Assembly (NCBI GenBank): GCA_034429195.1
Contig: DAOUGQ010000002.1
Coordinates: 127,077-191,076, forward strand
DNA from: UBA4782 sp034429195
GTDB taxonomy: Bacteria > Chloroflexota > Anaerolineae > Anaerolineales > Anaerolineaceae
Reading direction: 5' to 3'
Length of the DNA stretch: 64,000 nt
The first letter of the stretch is position 1, and each line of letters starts with the position of its first letter. The notes under the pieces were generated by a model that was not told the origin of the DNA, ran no database searches, and saw nothing but the letters and a program-made list of their open reading frames with translations. This document shows, piece by piece, positions 33,691 to 40,568 of the stretch. Both the position numbers and the translations under genes were made by a program.

Positions 33691-34224
33691 GTGAATGAAC
33701 TGGAAGGTATCGAAAAAGAGATAGAAGAGGCTGAAAATGATCTGGCAAATTACAAAGACATTCTCACAACAAATGAGATCAACATAATCAGAAATACAAT
33801 TCAAAACCTGAAAACAAAGAGGGAAAAGGTCATGGAAGAACAAAAATTGAATACATTGGTGGATAAAGAAATTGAAGCAAGAATAGCGCAAGCTACACAG
33901 AAAGCAGAAGCAACCAGGCGCCATGAATTTGAAGAGGAAGCGAGAAAGATTTGGGCGAGAGGTGGCACAAAACAGGAAGTAGAAGAATTGCGAAAAAAGT
34001 ACCTGGAAGATTTTGAGTATACTCCCCAATCAATTGATGAATTGGGGGGTAGAGATGAAATACTTCAATCGTTGTTAACCCAATCTACCAAAGATATTCG
34101 CAATGAATACCGGCAGGAAATGCGAAAAGCGTTTGGAAAACCAGATTTGATCAGGTTGATCAAAGCGCGTTATCAAGCTAAGGGTTTGGATGTTGATTCA
34201 GTTAAATTATTTGAAATGGAGTAG
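33691..34224 (+). CDS. coiled-coil hypothetical protein of the element
   Basis: A 177-residue, highly charged protein starting with GTG. Residues 1-80 are almost entirely helical with heptad-like Glu/Lys/Ile/Leu patterns (GIEKEIEEAENDLANYKDIL; QNLKTKREKVMEEQK), and a second helical region ends with ARYQAKGLDVDSVKLFEME. No family is recognised. It lies just after the origin-like repeats and overlaps no neighbour. A role in replication control or in scaffolding is possible but not supported by any motif. Confidence 0.7.
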   Translation: MNELEGIEKEIEEAENDLANYKDILTTNEINIIRNTIQNLKTKREKVMEEQKLNTLVDKEIEARIAQATQKAEATRRHEFEEEARKIWARGGTKQEVEELRKKYLEDFEYTPQSIDELGGRDEILQSLLTQSTKDIRNEYRQEMRKAFGKPDLIRLIKARYQAKGLDVDSVKLFEME

Positions 34225-34226
34225 CC

Positions 34227-34778
34227 ATGAATACAGCAGAATTGAAACACGCACTTAAAAGATGTACCGATCCCAAAGCATACGATCAGTTAAAAAGCCA
34301 GCTTGAAGAGCAAGAGAAGATCGAATCAATTCAGAATGCTGAGAAGATTCTAGTCGCTGAAGCTGCAAATGAAAAGCAACGGATTATGAAGAAAACAGAA
34401 TTTGAATCATTAGTAAAGGAAATCAAGCACAAATATCAAGAGGTAGAGAACCTTGATAATAAGATATTTGATCTTGTTCGGGAACTTGTACCGTCCGTAA
34501 ATGACAGGCTAAGCATAAGCGCTGATATTGAATTAAAAGAAGTACATGCCATGAACCTGGCGAATGAATTAGGATTGCCATTTGAGAATAAGCCAATTTC
34601 TTTGATAGGTGGACAACCAGTAGATAAAAATCCCCATAGGTTGATCAAAATTTGGTTACAGCGGTTTGAGGATTGGTCGCATAAATTGGGCGGGGCGGAT
34701 AAGGTTACTAAAACCATTATTGCTTCACATGGTTTGCAGGGCGGAACCGAAGCTGCAGATTTACCCAATACATATTGA
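34227..34778 (+). CDS. hypothetical helical protein of the element
   Basis: A 183-residue protein, two bases after the previous gene. The first 100 residues are helical and charged (LKRCTDPKAYDQLKSQLEEQEKIESIQN). The C-terminal third contains KNPHRLIKIWLQRFEDWSHKLGG. No family is recognised. Its end overlaps a long version of the next gene, which probably starts at 34793, 15 bases downstream. Confidence 0.7.
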   Translation: MNTAELKHALKRCTDPKAYDQLKSQLEEQEKIESIQNAEKILVAEAANEKQRIMKKTEFESLVKEIKHKYQEVENLDNKIFDLVRELVPSVNDRLSISADIELKEVHAMNLANELGLPFENKPISLIGGQPVDKNPHRLIKIWLQRFEDWSHKLGGADKVTKTIIASHGLQGGTEAADLPNTY

Positions 34779-34792
34779 TCGGGGGTTACAGA

Positions 34793-35176
34793 ATGTATGA
34801 AAACCTGACACCAAAACAAAGAAAAGCAATCGAGACACTTCTCACGAATGGAGATATAGCCGAAGCAGCAAGGGCAGCGGGTGTATCAAGGAACACGGTT
34901 TATCAATGGTTCAAAAAACCAGAGTTTATCGAAGCTATGAAAACAAGTACATCCCAGGCGCTTGATGACCTCAGCCGTTCTTTACTGACATTGGGTGAAA
35001 TAGCCATTTCAACGCTAAAAAAGGCGATGGAGGATGATCTTACCCCAACAAGTACAAAAGTAAGAGCTGCTGATGTTGTGTTTTCTCGTTTAATGCAGTT
35101 TAGGGAGCTTGTATCTATGGAAGAGCGAATAAGAACACTAGAAAGGAGTATTCTCGATGGCAGGAAAACTGATTAG
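34793..35176 (+). CDS. HTH protein resembling phage terminase small subunit
   Basis: A 127-residue protein. The start is set at MYENLTPKQRKAIE, after GGGGGT. Residues 5-45 form a helix-turn-helix of the kind found at the start of phage small terminase subunits (LTPKQRKAIETLLTNGDIAE, AARAAGVSRNTVYQWFKKPEF). A long helical segment follows (LDDLSRSLLTLGEIAISTLKKAM; DVVFSRLMQFRELV), as in TerS oligomerisation regions. No large terminase gene is near. It could also be a plain transcription factor. Confidence 0.65.
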   Translation: MYENLTPKQRKAIETLLTNGDIAEAARAAGVSRNTVYQWFKKPEFIEAMKTSTSQALDDLSRSLLTLGEIAISTLKKAMEDDLTPTSTKVRAADVVFSRLMQFRELVSMEERIRTLERSILDGRKTD

Positions 35177-35372
35177 CCGAATACAAAAATTAGAAAAGGA
35201 AGTAGGGCAAACCACAAGTAAAAATAGTATTTCGATCGTTGTTAACTGGGAGACGGGAAGCATTGATATAAACGAAGAAGAAAGCGATCCAGTTTTATTG
35301 AGCAAATTCAAACGGGACGTGAATATAGTTTATGGTAATGACATTCCCGAACCGAAAGAGAATCATAAGTAG
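35157..35372 (+). CDS. small hypothetical protein of the element
   Basis: A 71-residue protein, with AAAGGAG before its ATG, overlapping the end of the TerS-like gene by 20 bases. It has a helical start (LISRIQKLEKEVGQ) and a strand-rich, acidic remainder. No family recognised. The tight overlap supports co-expression. A strong hairpin follows its stop. Confidence 0.6.
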   Translation: MAGKLISRIQKLEKEVGQTTSKNSISIVVNWETGSIDINEEESDPVLLSKFKRDVNIVYGNDIPEPKENHK

Positions 35373-35387
35373 ACAGTGAAAAAGATG

Positions 35388-35422
35388 CCCCAGCCTGGAG
35401 CCGGAAGGGTTTCAGGCTGGGG
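35388..35422 (+). terminator. strong hairpin after the replication gene block
   Basis: CCCCAGCCTG and CAGGCTGGGG form a perfect 10-bp stem with a 15-base loop, 16 bases after the preceding stop. There is no U tract, so it may be a weak terminator, a transcript-stabilising structure or a factor-dependent stop. Confidence 0.55.
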
Positions 35423-35475
35423 GAGTGGTGTGCAATTCTGTATAATTAGAGAATGGATTATCGGGAGAAGTAGAC

Positions 35476-35694
35476 ATGGATGATAAGTATTCGCTTGCGC
35501 TTGAAGGGATGGACTTGGTAAAAGTAACAATGGATAAATTGCAAAACAGGTTATCAGAAGAGGATTATTCCCTGATAAAAGATTTATTGGAGCTGCAGGA
35601 TAAAGCTATTCAGATCAGTGCGGGGTACAAAATACCTGTTGCGACATTGGAAGAGTTAATTCGGAGAGTGAAGAGCAGGCAAGATAATACCTGA
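35476..35694 (+). CDS. small hypothetical protein of the element
   Basis: A 72-residue, almost fully helical acidic/basic protein (YSLALEGMDLVKVTMDKLQN; DYSLIKDLLELQDKAIQISAG). A GGGAGAAG ribosome site precedes the ATG, and TATAAT at 35441-35446 may be its -10 element. No family recognised. It is separated from the upstream block by a hairpin, so it may be transcribed on its own. Confidence 0.6.
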   Translation: MDDKYSLALEGMDLVKVTMDKLQNRLSEEDYSLIKDLLELQDKAIQISAGYKIPVATLEELIRRVKSRQDNT

Positions 35695-35701
35695 AACCTC
35701 A

Positions 35702-35833
35702 TTAATATAATGTTCTATGAATAGGTGAAAAAAGCCGATTTATAGCTTCTGATAATTAATAGTTATCAAAAACATAAGCGAATTTTAGCCTATTTTCATG
35801 AGATTATCAAGAATAAATAGAACATTATATTAA
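35702..35833. repeat. 132-bp segment bounded by a perfect 17-bp inverted repeat
   Basis: TTAATATAATGTTCTAT (35702-35718) is repeated exactly in inverted orientation at 35817-35833. Within it are nested shorter inverted repeats: AATAGG (35720-35725) with CCTATT (35789-35794), and TGATAA (35750-35755) with TTATCA (35763-35768). It contains no gene. It could be a cruciform replication or resolution site, a binding site for the recombinase or another element protein, or a tiny MITE-like insertion. Confidence 0.7.
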
Positions 35834-35894
35834 ATAGCGATTGGCTATCTGATCGTTTATTTACAGTTTATACAGTCTCCATTGCTGTTAATCG

Positions 35895-35939
35895 CTGTAT
35901 GACAGTGAAAAATTTGTCAGTTGACAGATGGGGTATAAT
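35895..35939 (+). promoter_or_regulatory. promoter region with operator-like inverted repeats before the structured RNA
   Basis: TATAAT at 35934-35939 is a consensus -10 element. Upstream, two short inverted repeats occur: CTGT-atg-ACAG (35895-35905) and TTGTCA-g-TTGACA (35914-35926). The -35 element is not clear (weak ATTTGT at 17 bases). The inverted repeats would let a dimeric regulator control the RNA or the recombinase downstream. Confidence 0.5.
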
Positions 35940-35940
35940 G

Positions 35941-36078
35941 ATAATTACAAAGCGATCCCGAAAAGTGCTGAAACACAATCCGGGATCTAACCAAAACACC
36001 TGGCTAGAGGTGATCGGGCTAAGTTGTATTTTATCATATGCCCCAGGTGGGATCTAAACCTTGGGCATTTTCTATTTC
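35941..36078 (+). ncRNA. structured RNA/leader with terminator and competing pairings upstream of the recombinase gene
   Basis: Three hairpins are visible: GATCCCG/CGGGATC (35954-35987, with an inner GTG/CAC pair), CACCT/AGGTG (35997-36012), and an 11-bp terminator stem (36038-36048 with 36058-36068) followed by TTTTCTATTT. CACCTGG at 35997-36003 can instead pair with CCAGGTG at 36043-36049, which would break the terminator. The terminator loop GGGATCTAA repeats exactly the sequence at 35982-35990, so GATCCC can also pair with it. This looks like an attenuator or riboswitch-like control of the recombinase, or a short standalone RNA. No known class recognised. Confidence 0.6.
36038..36077 (+). 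terminator. intrinsic terminator upstream of the recombinase gene
   Basis: ATGCCCCAGGT pairs with ACCTTGGGCAT at 10 of 11 positions with a nine-base loop, followed by TTTTCTATTT. It ends the structured RNA about 78 bases before the recombinase start. Confidence 0.75.
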
Positions 36079-36154
36079 ATAGAAAGAGCCATAAAATTCA
36101 TTCAGGTCATATATTGACAATTTGAATTGATAAAACACATCAAGGGGAGCAAAT

Positions 36155-37789
36155 ATGAAAAGAGCAGTTATCTATGCCAGGGTGAGTACTGATAAACAAC
36201 GCGATAATTACAGTATTCAAACCCAGGTAGCTGAATGCGCATCATACGCCAGGCAAAAAGGTTATTCTCTGGTGGGTGAAGTGTATATTGATCCTGATAC
36301 TGGTAATGAAGTCTCAGATAAACCCGGAATGATACCTGCTTATGTTGACGATATATCTTCTTGGGAGTACAACCGACCGGGTTTAGATTCTTTGATCGGT
36401 TTTTTGAAAAAGGGGGGTGCTGATCTTGTAATTGTCCATTCGATTGATAGGTTAGCAAGAGAACCCGAAAAGCTGAGAATCTTTGAGTATGGCTTTATGA
36501 CTTATCATGCAGAGGTGGAATATGTAAAGGGGGAGTACCAGGATAATCCAGAGGGTCAATTCTTCAAAACAGTGATCAGCGCAAGTGCCAAATTAGAGAA
36601 TGATTGGCGTGTAGAGAGGTGTAACAGGGGTAAGCGAGAAAAAGCCCGAGCGGGTTTGTTTGTTGCAGGACGACCACCTTTTGGATATGTGATTGATAAA
36701 AATGCTTTAGGTGGTTTGGCTGTAAATCCAAAAGAAGCCGAAGCAGTGAAGATTATTTTTGATTTATATATCAACCAGAGTATGAGTATTCGCAAAATTG
36801 TTCGAGAATTGAATGAGCGAAGCATTCCTACCAGGCAGGGTGGTGCATGGGGTAAATCAAGTGTCAATCGCGTTCTTGAAAACACTGCATACATTGGAAA
36901 GATATATTACCAAAAGAATAAAAGAATGAGAACTGATAAAAAGACCTGGCTAAAATCGAGAGAAGAAGAAGAATGGATCGGGATTGAAGTTACTCCATTG
37001 ATTGATCTTGATACCTTCGAGCTTGCCAGGCAAAAGCTAACACATAATCGAGATTATGTCAGGAGAACCCCAACCCGTTCATATTTATTATCAGGTAAGA
37101 TAATTTGCAGCAAATGTAACAGACCTTATCTTGCCCAGGCAAAGAAGCCAAATGAGCATAACCGATTGGCACAAGAGGGAATAACTTACCGTCATAGAAT
37201 GCGGGCGGGGCATTGCTGCAATAAGACCATTAGCGCTAGAGCATTGGAGCCGATTGTTTGGGAAAAGATAGAATCCTTATTGCTAGAACCTGAAAACCTG
37301 AGACATGGATTTGATGAAGCGAAACAGTTAGAGCAAGAAAAGTATAAACAAAGTCAAATGAAGTTATCGGAGATTGATCGCAAAATCGAAAAGCTGGAAA
37401 AGAAGAAAGACAACCTTACACAGTTATATACCGATCCTGATATTGAAATGCCAAAGGATGAATATGTCAGGCAGAGACGATTAATAACTGAGGAAATAGC
37501 AGAGCTGAACAAACAAAAAGTAAATTTCGATAAGCCAAAGTCTACTCTACCATCTGAAGAAGAATTTAAGAACCTGGAGCAATTTGCTAAGGAAATACAA
37601 AATCGCTTGCTTGAAAAAGTCCCGACACAAAAGAACAAGCGTAAAGTGCTAGACTTGCTGCATGTTCAAGTAAAAATAAACCCGGATGGTGGCGGAACTG
37701 TTAACGGATGGTTTGGGGAGAAGGTATTATTGGACACGTTATCAAAACATTATGCCCACCTGCGGCCGCTACCTCCAGAGCGCGCTTGA
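36155..37789 (+). CDS. large serine recombinase (integrase) of the comM element
   Basis: A 544-residue large serine recombinase. The catalytic domain starts AVIYARVSTDKQRDNYSIQTQ with the nucleophilic serine at residue 10, and includes IDRLAREPEKLRIFEYG and ASAKLENDWRVERCNRGKREKAR. A recombinase domain (GRPPFGYVID; SIRKIVRELNERSIPTRQGG), a zinc ribbon (CSKCNRPYL...CCNKT) and a long coiled coil (about 375-440) follow. An AAGGGGAG site precedes the ATG. The last 16 codons lie beyond the att core in comM, so the integrated protein ends in host-encoded KHYAHLRPLPPERA. Confidence 0.95.
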   Translation: MKRAVIYARVSTDKQRDNYSIQTQVAECASYARQKGYSLVGEVYIDPDTGNEVSDKPGMIPAYVDDISSWEYNRPGLDSLIGFLKKGGADLVIVHSIDRLAREPEKLRIFEYGFMTYHAEVEYVKGEYQDNPEGQFFKTVISASAKLENDWRVERCNRGKREKARAGLFVAGRPPFGYVIDKNALGGLAVNPKEAEAVKIIFDLYINQSMSIRKIVRELNERSIPTRQGGAWGKSSVNRVLENTAYIGKIYYQKNKRMRTDKKTWLKSREEEEWIGIEVTPLIDLDTFELARQKLTHNRDYVRRTPTRSYLLSGKIICSKCNRPYLAQAKKPNEHNRLAQEGITYRHRMRAGHCCNKTISARALEPIVWEKIESLLLEPENLRHGFDEAKQLEQEKYKQSQMKLSEIDRKIEKLEKKKDNLTQLYTDPDIEMPKDEYVRQRRLITEEIAELNKQKVNFDKPKSTLPSEEEFKNLEQFAKEIQNRLLEKVPTQKNKRKVLDLLHVQVKINPDGGGTVNGWFGEKVLLDTLSKHYAHLRPLPPERA

Positions 37790-38390
37790 CATGTTCTTGC
37801 CCTTTAATCTCCTGGAAATCTGTCTGGATGAATGGCTCAGAGATTTCTGTTTTTGAAATAGTTTGAGGGGTTATCATTTGCTGTCTGGTCAAATGAAGGT
37901 ACAACTCAGAGAGATTTTGTACTGGTACGACTGTTAACTCAGGTATCAGGGCTGCTTCGTTCGCATCTGCTGATGGAACGATGATCTGCTCAAAACTATT
38001 TTCGCGGGCAAGTGCAGCCATGGGGAGTATTCCACGTGTATGGCGTACAGTACCGTCCAGCGATAGTTCACCCACAATTAATACTTTTTCCAACGAATGT
38101 TGGGGGAGAATCCCCATCATTGCCATGACGCCGATGGCAATAGGTAGATCATACGCAGGGCCTTCTTTGCGCACTGAGGCAGGAGCCAGATTGACCACCA
38201 CACGTTTTCGAGGGAATTCCAGCCCCGCATTCTTGATCGCAGCTTGAACACGCTCCCGGCTTTCCTGTACTGCAGTATCAGGTAATCCTACAATCGTCAT
38301 ACCTGGTAGACCCTGACCAGTGTCGACTTCGACTTCTACGATGACGCCGTCTAATCCGATGATGGCACAGGAAAAAACGCGGGCTAGCAT
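37701..38390 (-). pseudogene. comM: ComM/YifB N-terminal fragment left by element insertion
   Basis: The fragment has the ComM/YifB N-terminal subunit-like domain: ARVFSCAIIGLDGVIVEVEV, GLPGMTIVGLPDTAVQESRERV, FPRKRVVVNLAPASVRKEG and DLPIAIGVMA, then the start of the AAA+ module (IKGQEHVKRALEVAAAGGHNV). Host sequence ends at about 37746; the tail ITCPIIPSPQTIR comes from the element. Without its Walker A and the rest of the AAA+ domain it cannot be a working helicase. The C-terminal fragment lies at 29810-30691. Confidence 0.92.
37741..37745. other. right attachment core of the comM element
   Basis: ATCAA, matching the left core. It lies inside the 3' end of the recombinase gene. To the right begins comM sequence encoding AAAGGHNVL in the minus direction. 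Confidence 0.75.
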
Positions 38391-38430
38391 GGATTTAGTG
38401 TAGAGGGAAATGGTTTTGTTGTCAAACGTC

Positions 38431-39444
38431 TCAAGGAGTAAATGAAACCTTCAACGTATTAATTACCGTCTCAATGGGATTGAAGATGGTCGCTTGAGTA
38501 GAACCTGCGAAAAGTAATCCAACCGCTTTAGTTGAATTTGAAGCGAATACAACCGAACCTGAATCACCACCCTGGCACATGGGCGTAGATACCATCTGGT
38601 TTTCAAAACGGGCGCTCTGTGTATCACCATAGCTGACCACTAATGTGGTTTTGATCAATTCAATTGTTCCCGTTGTCAGCCCTGTGGTACGGCCACATTT
38701 CATTACTTCCATCCCCAGGCTTGCTTTTTGAATACCATCTGGTGTGCCAATGGAATACACTTCATCTGAGACCAGATTTGCATTCAATGGTTTTGCTAGT
38801 GCAGCGTCGATCTGGTTGGTCTTGCGACTTCTTCTTTCAAAAAAATCACGCCATTGTGTATTGTTCAACAGATTCGATAATTTTATCCCCCAACGAATAA
38901 TGAAATCTGGCAGCGGTTTGAGTTCCTCTGAAGCGAGAAATTTTATAGGAATGTATTTCGTCAATAAAGCCAGAGTATCTCTCCCCAGTATTCCACCATC
39001 TGATCTTCCTTGTTGAAGAATGGGATCTCCAAGGCTGCATAAATTGCTGTTGGCTAAAATATGATTGTTGGAAAGTATACGCGGTGTGTGTTGAAGTGAA
39101 TCATAAACGATACATCCTAATGTGCCTGTGGTAATTTTGTAATGCCCGATGCTTATACCACCCACAGCGGGACGCCAGCGATCTCGTACAGTCTGCATAG
39201 CACGAAGATGTCCCACTTCGATTACGTCAGTTTTCACACCCCCCAATTCTTCTGGTATAACATCTTCTTTCGATAAAGATGTTGTGGATACTTTATTGCG
39301 AACCATTGTAACCAATGATAGCTCGTCAAGAGTTTTTCCATCTTTCTTCTTGTATCCAATCCCTACACCAACCACGTGAGGCAGAGCCAGGAGATAATTC
39401 TGGTATTGTGCATGGATTTTTGTAAGTTCTTCGAGGTATTGCGT
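38431..39444 (-). CDS. trypsin-fold serine protease-like protein (Nal1-like), non-standard start
   Basis: The catalytic triad of a chymotrypsin-fold peptidase can be seen: histidine in LSNNHILANS, aspartate in NQIDAALAKPL and serine in CQGGDSGSVV. Homologues usually begin just before a VVGVGIGYK stretch. That stretch is present, but no ATG, GTG or TTG lies before it; the only GTG (39375) falls inside it. An ATAGGAG ribosome site six bases before an ACG codon (39444) marks the likely start, giving MQYLEELTKIHAQYQNYLLA. Alternatively, the GTG is used or the start codon has mutated. No signal peptide. Substrate unknown. Confidence 0.7.
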   Translation of the reverse strand, partial: TQYLEELTKIHAQYQNYLLALPHVVGVGIGYKKKDGKTLDELSLVTMVRNKVSTTSLSKEDVIPEELGGVKTDVIEVGHLRAMQTVRDRWRPAVGGISIGHYKITTGTLGCIVYDSLQHTPRILSNNHILANSNLCSLGDPILQQGRSDGGILGRDTLALLTKYIPIKFLASEELKPLPDFIIRWGIKLSNLLNNTQWRDFFERRSRKTNQIDAALAKPLNANLVSDEVYSIGTPDGIQKASLGMEVMKCGRTTGLTTGTIELIKTTLVVSYGDTQSARFENQMVSTPMCQGGDSGSVVFASNSTKAVGLLFAGSTQATIFNPIETVINTLKVSFTP

Positions 39445-39615
39445 ACTTAACTCCTATCAACTATATGTAATTCTTCCTGGTTGTATGGTCAACTCATTTG
39501 ACAATGAAGTCAGGAAGTGTTACCCTATTGGCCGGTCAAATAGAGTGCGATTTACTTCATCAGTATGCAAGTAATGAGCCATCTATAAACAAAAATATTT
39601 TTGGAGAAAGGCAGT

Positions 39616-39831
39616 ATGTCAGAAAGATTAACGGGTACCGTTAAATGGTTTAATGCCACCAAAGGCTATGGTTTCATCGGCCGTGAGGATGGCGGTGCAG
39701 ATATTTTTGTTCACTTTTCCGCAATCAACATGGAAGGTTACAAACGACTGCGTGAAGGTCAGCAGGTGCAATTCTCAGTAGAGAACGGGCCGAAAGGTCT
39801 GCAGGCTGCTGAAGTAACACCAGTTGTTTAA
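39616..39831 (+). CDS. cold-shock protein (CspA family)
   Basis: A 71-residue OB-fold nucleic acid chaperone. RNP1 (KGYGFIGRE) and RNP2 (DIFVHFSA) motifs are intact, and the opening GTVKWFNATKGYGFI is classical. The start is set at MSERLTGTV, after GGAGAAAGG. A 170-base upstream stretch may be the long 5' leader typical of csp genes. A terminator follows at 39853. Confidence 0.96.
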   Translation: MSERLTGTVKWFNATKGYGFIGREDGGADIFVHFSAINMEGYKRLREGQQVQFSVENGPKGLQAAEVTPVV

Positions 39832-39852
39832 GTAGCGAAATATCAAAAGATG

Positions 39853-39883
39853 GAGCCGCAATATTTGCGGCTCTTCCTTTTTT
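39853..39883 (+). terminator. intrinsic terminator of the cold-shock gene
   Basis: GAGCCGCA and TGCGGCTC pair across a five-base loop, followed by TTCCTTTTTT. It ends 20-50 bases after the csp stop and may also serve the convergent gene. Confidence 0.9.
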
Positions 39884-39895
39884 AAATCACAGAAT

Positions 39896-40555
39896 TTATT
39901 CTACTAAACCGCTTTTAAACCCAAATAAATAGGCAAAAATCTTTATATATTCACTTGCAGTAGCCTGTCTGCCGTCTGCAGTCATCCACCAGTTTGTTGA
40001 ACGGTACCAATGGTTTCGCACTGGCCTGACATAAATATCTATCCCTGAATCCCTAAAAACCGAATGAAAGATCAATCGAGTGCGAAAGGTATGAAAGGGA
40101 TCAGTGACTATAATTAATGATTTAAACGAATTACGATTTGCAAGCTTTAAAACCTGTTGTGCTTCTTCAAGGGTACTGAATGCTGCCTGATCGGTAACCA
40201 GGATAGCAGAATCTGGTACGCCCAGGTTTCTGGCTGTGTCTTTGAAGAGTATTGTTGTATCGGATACTCTCTCTCCTTCTCTGGGTGTTGTTTCTGTCAG
40301 GATAAGCCATTGGGCGTTTTTCTCCAGGAAAATCCTGGCACCTTCTTCCATGCGTGACATATCACCGCCCCCACTTAAAACAACAACTGCATCGGAACTT
40401 CGTAGCGGGTCAGCAATGATGAGGATTCCACCAGCAGTGGTAAGTAGAACACTCCCCAGTATACATATGAAGAGAAAAACTATTGGAATACCCAATACCA
40501 GTGATTGGCTTTTTCGTCCATTACCTGGTTCTGGAGTATTGAGTGATTGCTTCAT
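39896..40555 (-). CDS. YdcF/SanA-like DUF218 membrane protein
   Basis: A 219-residue protein with one N-terminal transmembrane helix (GIPIVFLFICILGSVLLTTAGGIL) followed by an extracytoplasmic DUF218 domain. Family marks are SSDAVVVLSGGGDMSRMEEGARIFLEK, the acidic SDTTILFKDTARNLG, and LIIVTDPFHTFRTRLIF. DUF218 proteins of the ElyC/SanA group affect envelope integrity, but the chemistry is not established. It is 13 bases from the aminotransferase gene in the same direction. Confidence 0.85.
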   Translation of the reverse strand: MKQSLNTPEPGNGRKSQSLVLGIPIVFLFICILGSVLLTTAGGILIIADPLRSSDAVVVLSGGGDMSRMEEGARIFLEKNAQWLILTETTPREGERVSDTTILFKDTARNLGVPDSAILVTDQAAFSTLEEAQQVLKLANRNSFKSLIIVTDPFHTFRTRLIFHSVFRDSGIDIYVRPVRNHWYRSTNWWMTADGRQATASEYIKIFAYLFGFKSGLVE

Positions 40556-40568
40556 TTTTTAGCCTAAT

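Larger units (their letters stand above)
30687..37745. mobile_element. integrated ~7 kb element in comM with serine recombinase, primase and helicase
   Basis: The element separates the two halves of comM. The boundaries are the five-base sequence ATCAA at 30687-30691 and 37741-37745; removing one copy plus the DNA between restores an open comM frame reading GGHNVLMSGSPGSGKT. All recognisable genes inside run on the plus strand, opposite to comM: a small regulator, primase, RepA-like helicase, a repeat array, coiled-coil proteins, a TerS-like HTH protein, small proteins, a structured RNA and the recombinase at the right end. No capsid, portal, conjugation or relaxase gene is seen, which suggests a phage satellite or minimal integrative replicon. 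Confidence 0.9.

Noticed and set aside
33442..34029. Minus-strand protein with repeated Gln-Glu-Tyr residues
   Set aside because: It is the antisense reading of the 9-bp repeat array and of the coiled-coil gene; no ribosome site or independent support.
35941..36078. Hammerhead or other self-cleaving ribozyme
   Set aside because: No CUGAUGA/GAAA hammerhead core or other ribozyme signature; the pairings fit an attenuator better.
30687..37745. Transposon or conjugative element
   Set aside because: No terminal inverted repeats at the boundaries, no DDE transposase, relaxase or type IV secretion genes; the large serine recombinase and short att core fit site-specific integration.
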